Below are positions 33,416-40,994 of a DNA stretch of 64,000 nt, piece after piece; position 1 is the first letter of the stretch, and every line of letters starts with the position of its first letter. Location of the stretch: NCBI RefSeq assembly GCF_000473265.1, contig NZ_KI421511.1, forward strand, positions 8,084,151 to 8,148,150, read 5' to 3'. A program made the translations under genes and the position numbers. Origin of the DNA: Amycolatopsis thermoflava N1165. GTDB lineage: Bacteria > Actinomycetota > Actinomycetes > Mycobacteriales > Pseudonocardiaceae. The notes under the pieces were generated by a model. The model made no database searches and was not told the origin of the DNA. It saw nothing but the letters and a program-made list of their open reading frames with translations.

Positions 33416-33438
33416 CGCCGGCGCGGTAGCCAGGGGAA

Positions 33439-33461
33439 GTGCCGGGTCGGGGGCCCGGCAC
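33439..33461 (+). terminator. Terminator of the conservon operon
   Basis: GTGCCGGG (33439-33446) pairs with CCCGGCAC (33454-33461) around a seven-base G-rich loop, 23 bases after the cvnD stop. There is no T tract. Confidence 0.55.
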
Positions 33462-33546
33462 CCGTCCGGTCGACGCTGCCTTCGTGCTGCCCGCTCACTG
33501 AATCGTTACGGTCCCGCGGTGGATGTCGCCGCGGTCACGCTTGGGT

Positions 33547-33574
33547 TTGCGATAGTAGGAAGTCCAAGTATTTT
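33547..33574 (+). promoter_or_regulatory. Promoter candidate for icmF
   Basis: TTGCGA (33547-33552) and TATTTT (33569-33574) are separated by 16 bases. The -10 box ends six bases before the icmF ATG, so the transcript would be leaderless or nearly so; GAGG directly before the ATG is too close for normal Shine-Dalgarno spacing. No cobalamin-riboswitch-like structure is visible in the 165-bp gap. Confidence 0.45.
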
Positions 33575-33580
33575 TGAGGC

Positions 33581-36500
33581 ATGAACGCCTCCCTTCACCG
33601 TCCCGTGCACCCGGTGCGGTTCGTCACCGCCTCGAGTCTGTTCGACGGGCACGACGCTTCGATCAACATCATGCGGCGCATCCTGCAGTCGCAGGGTGCG
33701 GAGGTCATCCACCTCGGCCACAACCGGTCGGTGGACGAGGTCGTCACGGCCGCGATCAGCGAGGACGCCCACGGCATCGCGATCAGCGCCTATCAGGGCG
33801 GCCACGTGGAGTACTTCAGCTACCTCGTCGAGTTGCTGAACGAACGCGGCGCCGGGCACATCAAGGTGTACGGCGGCGGTGGCGGCGTCATCGTGCGCGA
33901 GGAGATCGAGCTGCTGCACTCCCGCGGCGTCGCGCGCATCTTCTCCCCGGACGACGGCCTCCAGCTTGGCCTGCCGGGCATGGTCAACCTGATGATCAAG
34001 GAGTGCGACTACGACCTGGCGGAGGTGCCCGCCGGGTCGGACGACGACCTCCTCGCCGGTGACGTGCCGTCCCTGGCGCGGTTCATCACGCAGCTGCAGG
34101 CCGGCAGCGTCGCCGGCGACCGGCTGGCCCGCATCACGGAGGCGGCGCGCGCCCGGACGGTCCCGGTGCTGGGCATCACCGGCACCGGCGGCTCGGGCAA
34201 GTCGTCGCTGACCGACGAGCTGCTCCGGCGCTTCCGGCTGGACCAGGAGGACAAGCTGCGCATCGCGGTGCTGGCGGTTGACCCGACCCGGCGCCGCGGC
34301 GGCGGCGCGCTGCTGGGCGACCGGATCCGGATGAACGGCCTGGACGGCTCGCAGGTGTACTTCCGCTCGCTGGCGACCCGTCAGGCGGGCGGGGAGGTGC
34401 CGGAGGGCCTGGACGAGGCCGTGCTGGCGTGCAAGGCCGCCGGCTACGACCTGGTGATCGTCGAGACGCCCGGCATCGGGCAGGGCGACGCCGGCATCGT
34501 GGACCACGTCGACTACTCGCTGTACGTGATGACGCCGGAGTTCGGTGCCGCGTCGCAGCTGGAGAAGATCGACATGCTGGACTTCGCCGACGTGGTGGCG
34601 ATCAACAAGTTCGAGCGCCGGGGCGCCGAGGACGCGCGCCGCGACGTGGCGCGCCAGATGGTGCGCAACCGCGAGGCGTTCGGCGTCGCTCCCGAGGACA
34701 TGCCGGTGTTCGGCACCAGCGCCGCGCGCTTCAACGACGACGGCGTGACCGCGCTGTACCAGTACCTGCGGGACGCGCTGGCCGAGCGCGGCCTGTCGGT
34801 GTCGGCCGGTCAGCTGCCGAAGGTGGACACCAAGGTGTCCACCGGGGCGACGGTGATCATCCCGGCGTCGAAGGAGCGCTACCTCGCCGACATCGCCGCC
34901 ACGGTGCGCGGCTACCACGAGAAGACCCGGGACCAGGTCGCCGCCGTGCGCAAGGTCGACCAGCTGCGGGCCGCGAAGGAGGCGCTGGCCGCGGACGGCG
35001 CGGACACCGGCCCGATCGAGGCGTTGCTGGCCAAGGCGGAGTCCGAAGTGGACCCGTCGGTGGCCGGGCTGCTGGAGCGCTGGGACGAGCTGTCCGAGTC
35101 CTACCGGCAGGAGGAGCTGGTCGTCCGCATCCGGGACAAGGAGCTGCGCACCCAGCTGTGGCGGGAAACCCTGTCCGGCAACCGGATCCCGCGCGTGGCG
35201 CTGCCGCGCTACACCGACCGCGGCGAGCTGCTGTCGTTCCTGCGCCGCGAGCACCTGCCCGGGTACTTCCCGTACACCGCGGGTGTCTTCCCGTTCAAGC
35301 GGGAGGGCGAGGACCCGGCGCGCATGTTCGCCGGCGAGGGCGACGCGTTCCGCACCAACCGCCGCTTCAAGTACCTCTCGGCCGACTCCGAGGCCAAGCG
35401 CCTGTCCACGGCGTTCGACTCGGTGACGCTGTACGGGCACGACCCGGACACGCGACCGGACATCTACGGCAAGATCGGCACCTCCGGCGTGTCCATCGCG
35501 ACGCTGGACGACATGAAGGCGCTCTACGACGGCTTCGACCTGACCGCGCCGAACACGTCGGTGTCGATGACCATCAACGGCCCCGCGCCGACGATCCTGG
35601 CGTTCTTCCTGAACACCGCGATCGACCAGCGGATGGACGCCTTCCGCGCCGAGCACGGGCGCGAGCCGACGCCCTCGGAGGCCGAGGATCTGCGCGAGTG
35701 GACGCTGCGCCAGGTGCGCGGCACCGTGCAGGCCGACATCCTCAAGGAGGACCAGGGCCAGAACACCTGCATCTTCTCCACCGAGTTCAGCCTGCGCATG
35801 ATGGCCGACATCCAGGAGTGGTTCATCGAGCACGGGGTGCGCAACTTCTACTCGGTGTCGATCTCCGGCTACCACATCGCCGAGGCCGGGGCGAACCCGA
35901 TCTCGCAGCTGGCGTTCACGCTGGCCAACGGGTTCACCTACGTCGAGTCCTACCTCGCTCGCGGCATGCACATCGACGACTTCGCGCCGAACCTGTCGTT
36001 CTTCTTCTCCAACGGCATGGACGCCGAGTACTCGGTGCTCGGCCGGGTCGCGCGCCGCATCTGGGCGGTCGCGATGAAGGAGCGCTACGGCGCCAACGAG
36101 CGCTCGCAGAAGCTCAAGTACCACGTGCAGACCTCCGGCCGGTCGCTGCACGCGCAGGAGATGAGCTTCAACGACATCCGCACCACGCTGCAGGCGCTGT
36201 GCGCGCTGTACGACAACGCGAACTCGTTGCACACCAACGCCTACGACGAGGCGATCACCACGCCGACGGAGAACTCGGTGCGCCGCGCGATGGCCATCCA
36301 GATGATCATCAACAAGGAGTGGGGCCTGTCGAAGAACGAGAACCCGTTGCAGGGCTCGTTCATCATCGACGAGCTGACCGACCTGGTCGAGGAGGCCGTG
36401 CTCACCGAGTTCGACCGGATCGCCGAGCGCGGCGGCGTGCTGGGCGCGATGGAGACCGGCTACCAGCGCGGCCGCATCCAGGACGAGTCGATGCTGTACG

Positions 36501-36817
36501 AGCGGCTCAAGCACGAGGGCACGCTGCCGATCGTCGGGGTGAACACGTTCCGCAACCCGCACCCGGAGGAGGACGAGGTCGAGGTCGAGCTGGCGCGCGC
36601 GACGGAGGACGAGAAGCAGTCGCAGCTGACGCGGCTGGCCGACTTCCAGCAGCGGCACAGCCACGACGCCGAGCAGGCCCTCAAGGCGCTCCGCGAAGCC
36701 GCCACCCGCGGCGAGAACCTGTTCGGGGTGCTGATGGACGCCGCGCGGGTGTGCTCGCTCGGCCAGATCACGGAGGCCTTCTTCGAGGTCGGCGGCCAGT
36801 ACCGGCGCAACATCTAG
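33581..36817 (+). CDS. icmF: Fused isobutyryl-CoA mutase IcmF
   Basis: Adenosylcobalamin-dependent isomerisation of isobutyryl-CoA and n-butyryl-CoA, linking valine and butyrate metabolism. In one 1078-residue chain there is a B12-binding domain (DGHDAS at 22-27, His24 the lower ligand), a MeaB-like G-protein chaperone domain (P-loop GITGTGGSGKSS at 198-209), and the mutase barrel. The substrate-reading residues are Phe583 (ARMFAGEG) and Gln727 (DQGQNTCIF), the isobutyryl-CoA-type pair, where methylmalonyl-CoA mutase has Tyr and Arg. Their spacing of 144 equals that in Geobacillus IcmF. It is monocistronic with a classic terminator. Confidence 0.95.
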   Translation: MNASLHRPVHPVRFVTASSLFDGHDASINIMRRILQSQGAEVIHLGHNRSVDEVVTAAISEDAHGIAISAYQGGHVEYFSYLVELLNERGAGHIKVYGGGGGVIVREEIELLHSRGVARIFSPDDGLQLGLPGMVNLMIKECDYDLAEVPAGSDDDLLAGDVPSLARFITQLQAGSVAGDRLARITEAARARTVPVLGITGTGGSGKSSLTDELLRRFRLDQEDKLRIAVLAVDPTRRRGGGALLGDRIRMNGLDGSQVYFRSLATRQAGGEVPEGLDEAVLACKAAGYDLVIVETPGIGQGDAGIVDHVDYSLYVMTPEFGAASQLEKIDMLDFADVVAINKFERRGAEDARRDVARQMVRNREAFGVAPEDMPVFGTSAARFNDDGVTALYQYLRDALAERGLSVSAGQLPKVDTKVSTGATVIIPASKERYLADIAATVRGYHEKTRDQVAAVRKVDQLRAAKEALAADGADTGPIEALLAKAESEVDPSVAGLLERWDELSESYRQEELVVRIRDKELRTQLWRETLSGNRIPRVALPRYTDRGELLSFLRREHLPGYFPYTAGVFPFKREGEDPARMFAGEGDAFRTNRRFKYLSADSEAKRLSTAFDSVTLYGHDPDTRPDIYGKIGTSGVSIATLDDMKALYDGFDLTAPNTSVSMTINGPAPTILAFFLNTAIDQRMDAFRAEHGREPTPSEAEDLREWTLRQVRGTVQADILKEDQGQNTCIFSTEFSLRMMADIQEWFIEHGVRNFYSVSISGYHIAEAGANPISQLAFTLANGFTYVESYLARGMHIDDFAPNLSFFFSNGMDAEYSVLGRVARRIWAVAMKERYGANERSQKLKYHVQTSGRSLHAQEMSFNDIRTTLQALCALYDNANSLHTNAYDEAITTPTENSVRRAMAIQMIINKEWGLSKNENPLQGSFIIDELTDLVEEAVLTEFDRIAERGGVLGAMETGYQRGRIQDESMLYERLKHEGTLPIVGVNTFRNPHPEEDEVEVELARATEDEKQSQLTRLADFQQRHSHDAEQALKALREAATRGENLFGVLMDAARVCSLGQITEAFFEVGGQYRRNI

Positions 36818-36831
36818 TCAGCGGGGCCGAG

Positions 36832-36868
36832 CTCCCCGCCGCGGTGTCCCCGCGGCGGGGAGTTTTTT
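36832..36868 (+). terminator. Intrinsic terminator after icmF
   Basis: Perfect 13-bp stem CTCCCCGCCGCGG (36832-36844) with CCGCGGCGGGGAG (36850-36862), a five-base loop, then six T residues (36863-36868). It is the most canonical terminator in the window. Confidence 0.92.
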
Positions 36869-36874
36869 CATGCC

Positions 36875-36904
36875 TTGACAACCCCACTCGAAACCACATA
36901 TAAC
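36875..36904 (+). promoter_or_regulatory. Strong sigma70-type promoter of the fru/pts operon
   Basis: TTGACA (36875-36880), an 18-base spacer and TATAAC (36899-36904), starting seven bases after the icmF terminator T run. The region 36891-36920 is unusually A-rich (AACCACATATAACCAAACAA) and may hold the operator for FruR. The block GCCTTGACAACCC (36872-36884) also occurs in palindrome copy B. Confidence 0.75.
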
Positions 36905-36939
36905 CAAACAAAGCAACACGGCGACGGCAAGGAAGCCAC

Positions 36940-37701
36940 ATGTACGCAGAGGAGCGTCAGCAGCAGATCGTCGAGCGGGCCCGCAGTCTGGGCCGCGTCG
37001 ACGTGTCCTGGCTCGCCGCGAACTTCGCGGTCACCACGGAGACCGTGCGGCGTGATCTGACGGTGCTGGAGCGCCAGGGGGTGCTGCGCCGGGTGCACGG
37101 CGGTGCCATCCCGGTCGAGCGGCTCGGGTTCGAGCCCGGCCTGGCCGACCGGGACGCCGTGATGACGGCCGAGAAGGAGCGCATCGCCAAGGCCGCCCTC
37201 GCCGAGGTGCCCGACGAGGGCGCGATCCTCCTCGACGCGGGCACCACCACGGCCCGCCTCGCTGAGATCCTGCCGTCCGACCGGGAGCTGACGGTGGTGA
37301 CCAACGCCGTGTCGGTCGTCCCGCAGCTGGCGCTCCGCCCGCAGCTCACCGTGCTGCTGCTCGGCGGCCGGGTCCGCGGCCGCACGCTTGCCGCGGTGGA
37401 GGACTGGACGCTGCGCGCGCTCGCCGACACCTTCGTCGACGTCGCCTTCGTCGGCACCAACGGCATCTCCGCCGAGCGCGGGCTCACCACGCCCGACATC
37501 GGGGAGGCGGCGGTCAAGCGCGCGATGATCCGCGCCGCCCGCCGCACGGTTGTGCTCGCCGACCACACCAAGGTCGGCAACGACTGCCTCGCCCGCTTCG
37601 GCGAACTGTCCGAAGTGGACAAGTTCGTGACCGACACGGGGCTGGACGACGGTCTCGCCGGCGAGCTGCGCGCGGCGGGTCCCGAGGTGGTGCTGGCGTG
37701 A
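36940..37701 (+). CDS. fruR: DeoR-family repressor of the fructose operon
   Basis: A 253-residue regulator. The N-terminal winged helix (YAEERQQQIVERARSLGRVD, then LAANFAVTTETVRRDL, the DeoR signature) is followed by a sugar-phosphate-sensing domain with AILLDAGTTTARLAE, VVTNAVSVV, LLGGRVRGRTLA and GTNGISAERGLTTPD. Effector is probably fructose 1-phosphate, by analogy with other FruR proteins encoded with FruK. It is first gene of the operon, transcribed from the promoter at 36875-36904. Its TGA overlaps the GTG of a truncated fruK copy. Confidence 0.93.
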   Translation: MYAEERQQQIVERARSLGRVDVSWLAANFAVTTETVRRDLTVLERQGVLRRVHGGAIPVERLGFEPGLADRDAVMTAEKERIAKAALAEVPDEGAILLDAGTTTARLAEILPSDRELTVVTNAVSVVPQLALRPQLTVLLLGGRVRGRTLAAVEDWTLRALADTFVDVAFVGTNGISAERGLTTPDIGEAAVKRAMIRAARRTVVLADHTKVGNDCLARFGELSEVDKFVTDTGLDDGLAGELRAAGPEVVLA

Positions 37702-37832
37702 TCGTCACCGCTATCCCCAACCCCAGCCTCGGCCACATGCTCGAGGTGAGTTCCCCGCGGCGGGGTGATGTCCTGCGCGCCGGGGCAGCGGAGGAGCGGC
37801 GCCCGGCCGGCCCGAGGGTGGTAACGGCATGA
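37698..37832 (+). pseudogene. Truncated in-frame duplicate of the fruK 5' end
   Basis: The first 85 bases are a clear copy of the start of fruK (37829 onward). The encoded peptide begins VIVTAIPNPSLGHMLEV where FruK begins MIVTVTPNPSLDHTVEV, and RRGDVLRAG is identical in both. After that it diverges and stops at 44 residues. The frame is intact and coupled at both ends: its GTG overlaps the fruR stop and its TGA overlaps the fruK ATG. It lacks the whole catalytic part of the kinase, so it is a relic, possibly kept as a translational coupler. Confidence 0.75.
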
Positions 37833-38770
37833 TCGTCACCGTCACCCCCAACCCCAGCCTCGACCACACCGTCGAGGTGGATGCCCTGCGGCGCGGTGAC
37901 GTTCTGCGCGCCGGACCGTCCCGGTTGGACCCCGGCGGGAAGGGCGTCAACGTCGCGCGGGCGCTGGCCGCGCACGGCCGCAAGACCGCGGCCGTCCTGT
38001 TCGCCGGCGGCGCCGACGGGCGGCGGCTCACCGAACTGCTCGACGAGCAGGGGGTCGCGGTCCGGCAGGTGCCCATCGACGGCGACACCCGCACCAACAT
38101 CACCCTCGCCGAGCCGGACGGCGTGGTCACCAAGCTCAACCTGCCCGGCCCGCTGTGCTCCGACGGTGACGCGGAAGCGTTGCTGCAGGCGGCCCTCGCC
38201 GCGTGCGAGGACGGCACGGTCTGGCTCGCCGGTTGTGGCAGCCTGCCGCCGGGCGCGCCGCGGGACACCTACGCCCGGTTGGTCCGGCGCGGTCACGAGG
38301 CCGGGTTGCGCGTCGCGGTCGACTCGTCCGGCTCGGCGCTCGACCGGTCCCTCGCCGAGGGGCCGGACCTGGTCAAACCCAACCGGGAGGAGCTGGCCGC
38401 CTGCGCCGGGATGCCGGTGCGCACGCTCGGCGACGCCGTCGTGGCGGCCGGAGTCCTGCGGTCGCGCGGCGCCCGGACCGTCCTGGCCAGTCTCGGGCCA
38501 GACGGCGCGGTGCTCGTCGCCGACGGTGCCGCCCTTCACGGGGAGGCGCCCGTCCCGGTCGCGCGCAGCACCGTCGGCGCCGGTGACGCGCTGCTCGCGG
38601 GTTTCCTCGCCGCGGGCGGCGCCGGCCGGGACGCCCTCGCCAGGGCGCTGGCCTGGGGCGCCGCAGCCGCGGCGCTGCCCGGCAGCCGGATGCCCGCACC
38701 CGCCGATGTCGCCCGCATCGGCGTCACGATCCACCCTTCGGTCGACGCCGACCGAGAACTCAAGGAGTGA
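37829..38770 (+). CDS. fruK: 1-phosphofructokinase
   Basis: Phosphorylates fructose 1-phosphate, delivered by the PTS, to fructose 1,6-bisphosphate. The 313-residue PfkB/ribokinase-fold protein begins MIVTVTPNPSLDHTVEV, has the substrate signature PGGKGVNVARAL near residue 36 and the anion-hole/catalytic motif STVGAGDALLAGFLA with the base Asp. It lies in the fructose PTS operon between fruR and the IIA gene. Its ATG overlaps the stop of the relic duplicate. Confidence 0.95.
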   Translation: MIVTVTPNPSLDHTVEVDALRRGDVLRAGPSRLDPGGKGVNVARALAAHGRKTAAVLFAGGADGRRLTELLDEQGVAVRQVPIDGDTRTNITLAEPDGVVTKLNLPGPLCSDGDAEALLQAALAACEDGTVWLAGCGSLPPGAPRDTYARLVRRGHEAGLRVAVDSSGSALDRSLAEGPDLVKPNREELAACAGMPVRTLGDAVVAAGVLRSRGARTVLASLGPDGAVLVADGAALHGEAPVPVARSTVGAGDALLAGFLAAGGAGRDALARALAWGAAAAALPGSRMPAPADVARIGVTIHPSVDADRELKE

Positions 38771-38775
38771 TACCG

Positions 38776-39228
38776 ATGGCCGAACTCATCACCGCCGATC
38801 TGGTCGACCTCGACGTCCCCGGCACCGACCGCGCCGAGGTCACCGCCGGGCTCGCGCGACGGCTCGTCGCCGCAGGCCGGGTCACCGACCTGGACGGCTT
38901 CCTCGCCGACATCCGCAAGCGCGAGGAGCAGATGCCGACCGGCATCGAGGGCGGCATCGGCATCCCGCACGCCCGCTCGGCGTTCGTCACCGAACCGACG
39001 CTGGCGTTCGGCCGGTCCGCCGCCGGGGTCGACTTCGGCGCATCCGACGGCCCGGCCCGCCTGATCTTCCTCATCGCCGCGCCGGAGGGCGGCGGCGAGG
39101 AGCACATGACCATCCTCGCCCAGCTCGCCCGGCGCCTCGTCCACCAGTCGTTCCGCCAGTCGCTGCTCGACGCGCCCGACGCGGACGCGGTCGTCCAGCT
39201 CGTCCGCGAGGAGGTGCTCGGACGATGA
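38776..39228 (+). CDS. PTS fructose-specific enzyme IIA
   Basis: Passes phosphate from HPr to IIB. The 150-residue PTS_EIIA_2 domain has the phosphorylated His in GGIGIPHARSAFV and the family stretch LIFLIAAPEGGGEEHMTILAQLARRL. It is encoded as a free protein instead of being fused to IIBC. The ATG at 38776 has AAGGAG eight bases upstream; a GTG at 38767 overlaps that site and is less likely. It overlaps the IIBC start in an ATGA junction. Confidence 0.93.
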   Translation: MAELITADLVDLDVPGTDRAEVTAGLARRLVAAGRVTDLDGFLADIRKREEQMPTGIEGGIGIPHARSAFVTEPTLAFGRSAAGVDFGASDGPARLIFLIAAPEGGGEEHMTILAQLARRLVHQSFRQSLLDAPDADAVVQLVREEVLGR

Positions 39229-40709
39229 AGTTCGTGGCAGTCACGTCGTGCCCGACCGGGATCGCGCACACCTACATGGCCGCCGAGGCCCTGGAGCAGG
39301 CCGCGAAGGCCGCCGGGCACGAGATGACCGTGGAAACGCAGGGCGCGGCCGGGTCCGCGCCGCTCGACGCAGCCCGGATCGCCGAGGCCGACGCGGTGGT
39401 CTTCGCCGCGGACGTGGACGTCCGGGACCGGGAGCGGTTCGCGGGCAAGCCGACGGTCACGGCCGGGGTCAAGGCCGCCATCAACGACGGCGCCGGCCTG
39501 ATCGCGCAGGCCGTGAAGGCCGCCGAGGAGGGCGCGGCCCCAGTCGCGCCGTCCGCGCCCGAGCTGGCGTCCAAGGTGGACGGTTCCGCGGGGTTTGGCA
39601 CCCGGTTGCGCCAGTGGCTGATGACCGGCGTGTCCTACATGATCCCCTTCGTCGCGGCGGGCGGGATCCTCATCGCCCTGTCGTTCCTGATCGGCGGCCC
39701 GGAGGTCGCGGCCAAGGTCGGCGGCGGCGACTTCCAGGGCGTCACCTACCCGGGCATCGAGAACGTGTCCGACCTGATGAGCCAGGCCGGGATCGCCGGG
39801 GTGCTGTTCAAGATCGGGTCGCTGGCGTTCGAGATGCTCGTGCCGATCCTGTCCGGGTTCATCGCGTTCGGCATGGCCGACCGGCCGGGGATCGCGCCCG
39901 GCATCGTGGGCGGCCTGCTCGCCACCGCGACCGGCGCCGGGTTCCTCGGCGGTCTCGTGTCCGGTCTGCTGGCCGGTGCGGTCACGCTGGGCCTGAAGAA
40001 GCTGAAGGTGCCGCGCGGGGTGGCCGGGGTGATGCCCGTCGTGGTGATCCCGCTGGTGTCCACACTGGTCGTCGGGTTCCTCATGGTCGTCGTGGTGGGC
40101 GAGCCGATCGCGGCCGCGCAGACCGGCCTGAGCGACTGGCTGTCCGGCCTGTCCGGCGGCAGCGCGTGGGTGCTCGGCGCCCTCCTCGGGCTGATGATGG
40201 CCTTCGACATGGGCGGCCCGGTGAACAAGGTGGCCTACACCTTCGGCCTGGCCGCGCTCGCCAGCGGCAACTACGTGATCATGGCCGCGGTGATGGCGGC
40301 CGGCATGACGCCGCCGCTCGGGCTGGCGCTGGCCACCCTGGTGCGCCGCAACCGGTTCACCCCGGCGGAGCGGCAGGCGGGCCAGGCCGGCTGGCTGCTC
40401 GGGTTGTCGTTCATCACCGAGGGCGCGATCCCGTTCGCCGCGGGCGACCCGTTCCGGATCATCCCGTCGCTGATGGTCGGCAGCGCCACCACCGGTGCGC
40501 TGGTCGCGGCCTTCGGCGCCACCTCGCCGGCCCCGCACGGCGGCATCTGGGTGGTCGGGCTCATCGGCAACCCGCTGCTGTTCCTGCTCGCCGTCGCCAT
40601 CGGCACGCTCGTCACCTGCGGGTGCGTGCTGCTCGCCAAGAGCATCGGCCGCGACCGCGCGCCCGCCGCGGCCACCCCCGAAACGTCCACCCAGGCCGTC
40701 GCGGCCTGA
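39225..40709 (+). CDS. fruA: PTS fructose-specific enzyme IIBC
   Basis: Transports and phosphorylates fructose across the membrane. The 494-residue protein has an N-terminal IIB domain with the phosphocysteine in VTSCPTGIAHTYMAAEAL (Cys9), a short Ala/Pro linker near 105-120, and a IIC domain of about nine or ten membrane segments with the conserved FDMGGPVNKVAY and SFITEGAIPFAAGDPFR loops of the fructose family. IIA is separate (preceding gene). HPr and EI genes follow, so the phosphorelay is complete in this operon. Confidence 0.95.
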   Translation: MKFVAVTSCPTGIAHTYMAAEALEQAAKAAGHEMTVETQGAAGSAPLDAARIAEADAVVFAADVDVRDRERFAGKPTVTAGVKAAINDGAGLIAQAVKAAEEGAAPVAPSAPELASKVDGSAGFGTRLRQWLMTGVSYMIPFVAAGGILIALSFLIGGPEVAAKVGGGDFQGVTYPGIENVSDLMSQAGIAGVLFKIGSLAFEMLVPILSGFIAFGMADRPGIAPGIVGGLLATATGAGFLGGLVSGLLAGAVTLGLKKLKVPRGVAGVMPVVVIPLVSTLVVGFLMVVVVGEPIAAAQTGLSDWLSGLSGGSAWVLGALLGLMMAFDMGGPVNKVAYTFGLAALASGNYVIMAAVMAAGMTPPLGLALATLVRRNRFTPAERQAGQAGWLLGLSFITEGAIPFAAGDPFRIIPSLMVGSATTGALVAAFGATSPAPHGGIWVVGLIGNPLLFLLAVAIGTLVTCGCVLLAKSIGRDRAPAAATPETSTQAVAA

Positions 40710-40727
40710 CGCCCGAGGAGAACTGCC

Positions 40728-40994
40728 ATGCCGGAACGCCGTGTCGTCGTCGGGTCCACCGTGGGCCTGCACGCCCGTCCCGCCGCCCTGTTCGTCAAGG
40801 CCGCCGCCGCGCAGCCGGTGCCGGTGAGCATCGGCAAGGACGGCGCCGACCCCGTCGACGCCCGCAGCATCCTGTCCGTGCTCGGCCTCGGCGCCCGGGG
40901 CGGGGACGAGGTCGTGCTCAGCGCCGACGGTCCGCAGGCCGAGCAGGCGCTCGACGAGCTTGCCGCGATCGTGGCGGCGAACCACGATGGGTGA
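40728..40994 (+). CDS. ptsH: Phosphocarrier protein HPr
   Basis: Carries phosphate from enzyme I to the IIA domain. The 88-residue protein has the active-site motif VGLHARPAALFVK with His15 and the regulatory-site region DARSILSVLGLGA around Ser47, although actinobacteria generally lack a strong HPr kinase. It begins 18 bp after fruA and its end overlaps the enzyme I start by eight bases. Confidence 0.96.
   Translation: MPERRVVVGSTVGLHARPAALFVKAAAAQPVPVSIGKDGADPVDARSILSVLGLGARGGDEVVLSADGPQAEQALDELAAIVAANHDG

Noticed and set aside
33416-33580. Cobalamin riboswitch before icmF
   Set aside because: The gap is only 165 bp, is partly taken by the conservon terminator, and shows no B12-box-like sequence or suitable helices.
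33506-36664. A 1052-codon minus-strand open frame under icmF
   Set aside because: Antisense shadow of a strongly conserved IcmF sequence; no domain or start signal.
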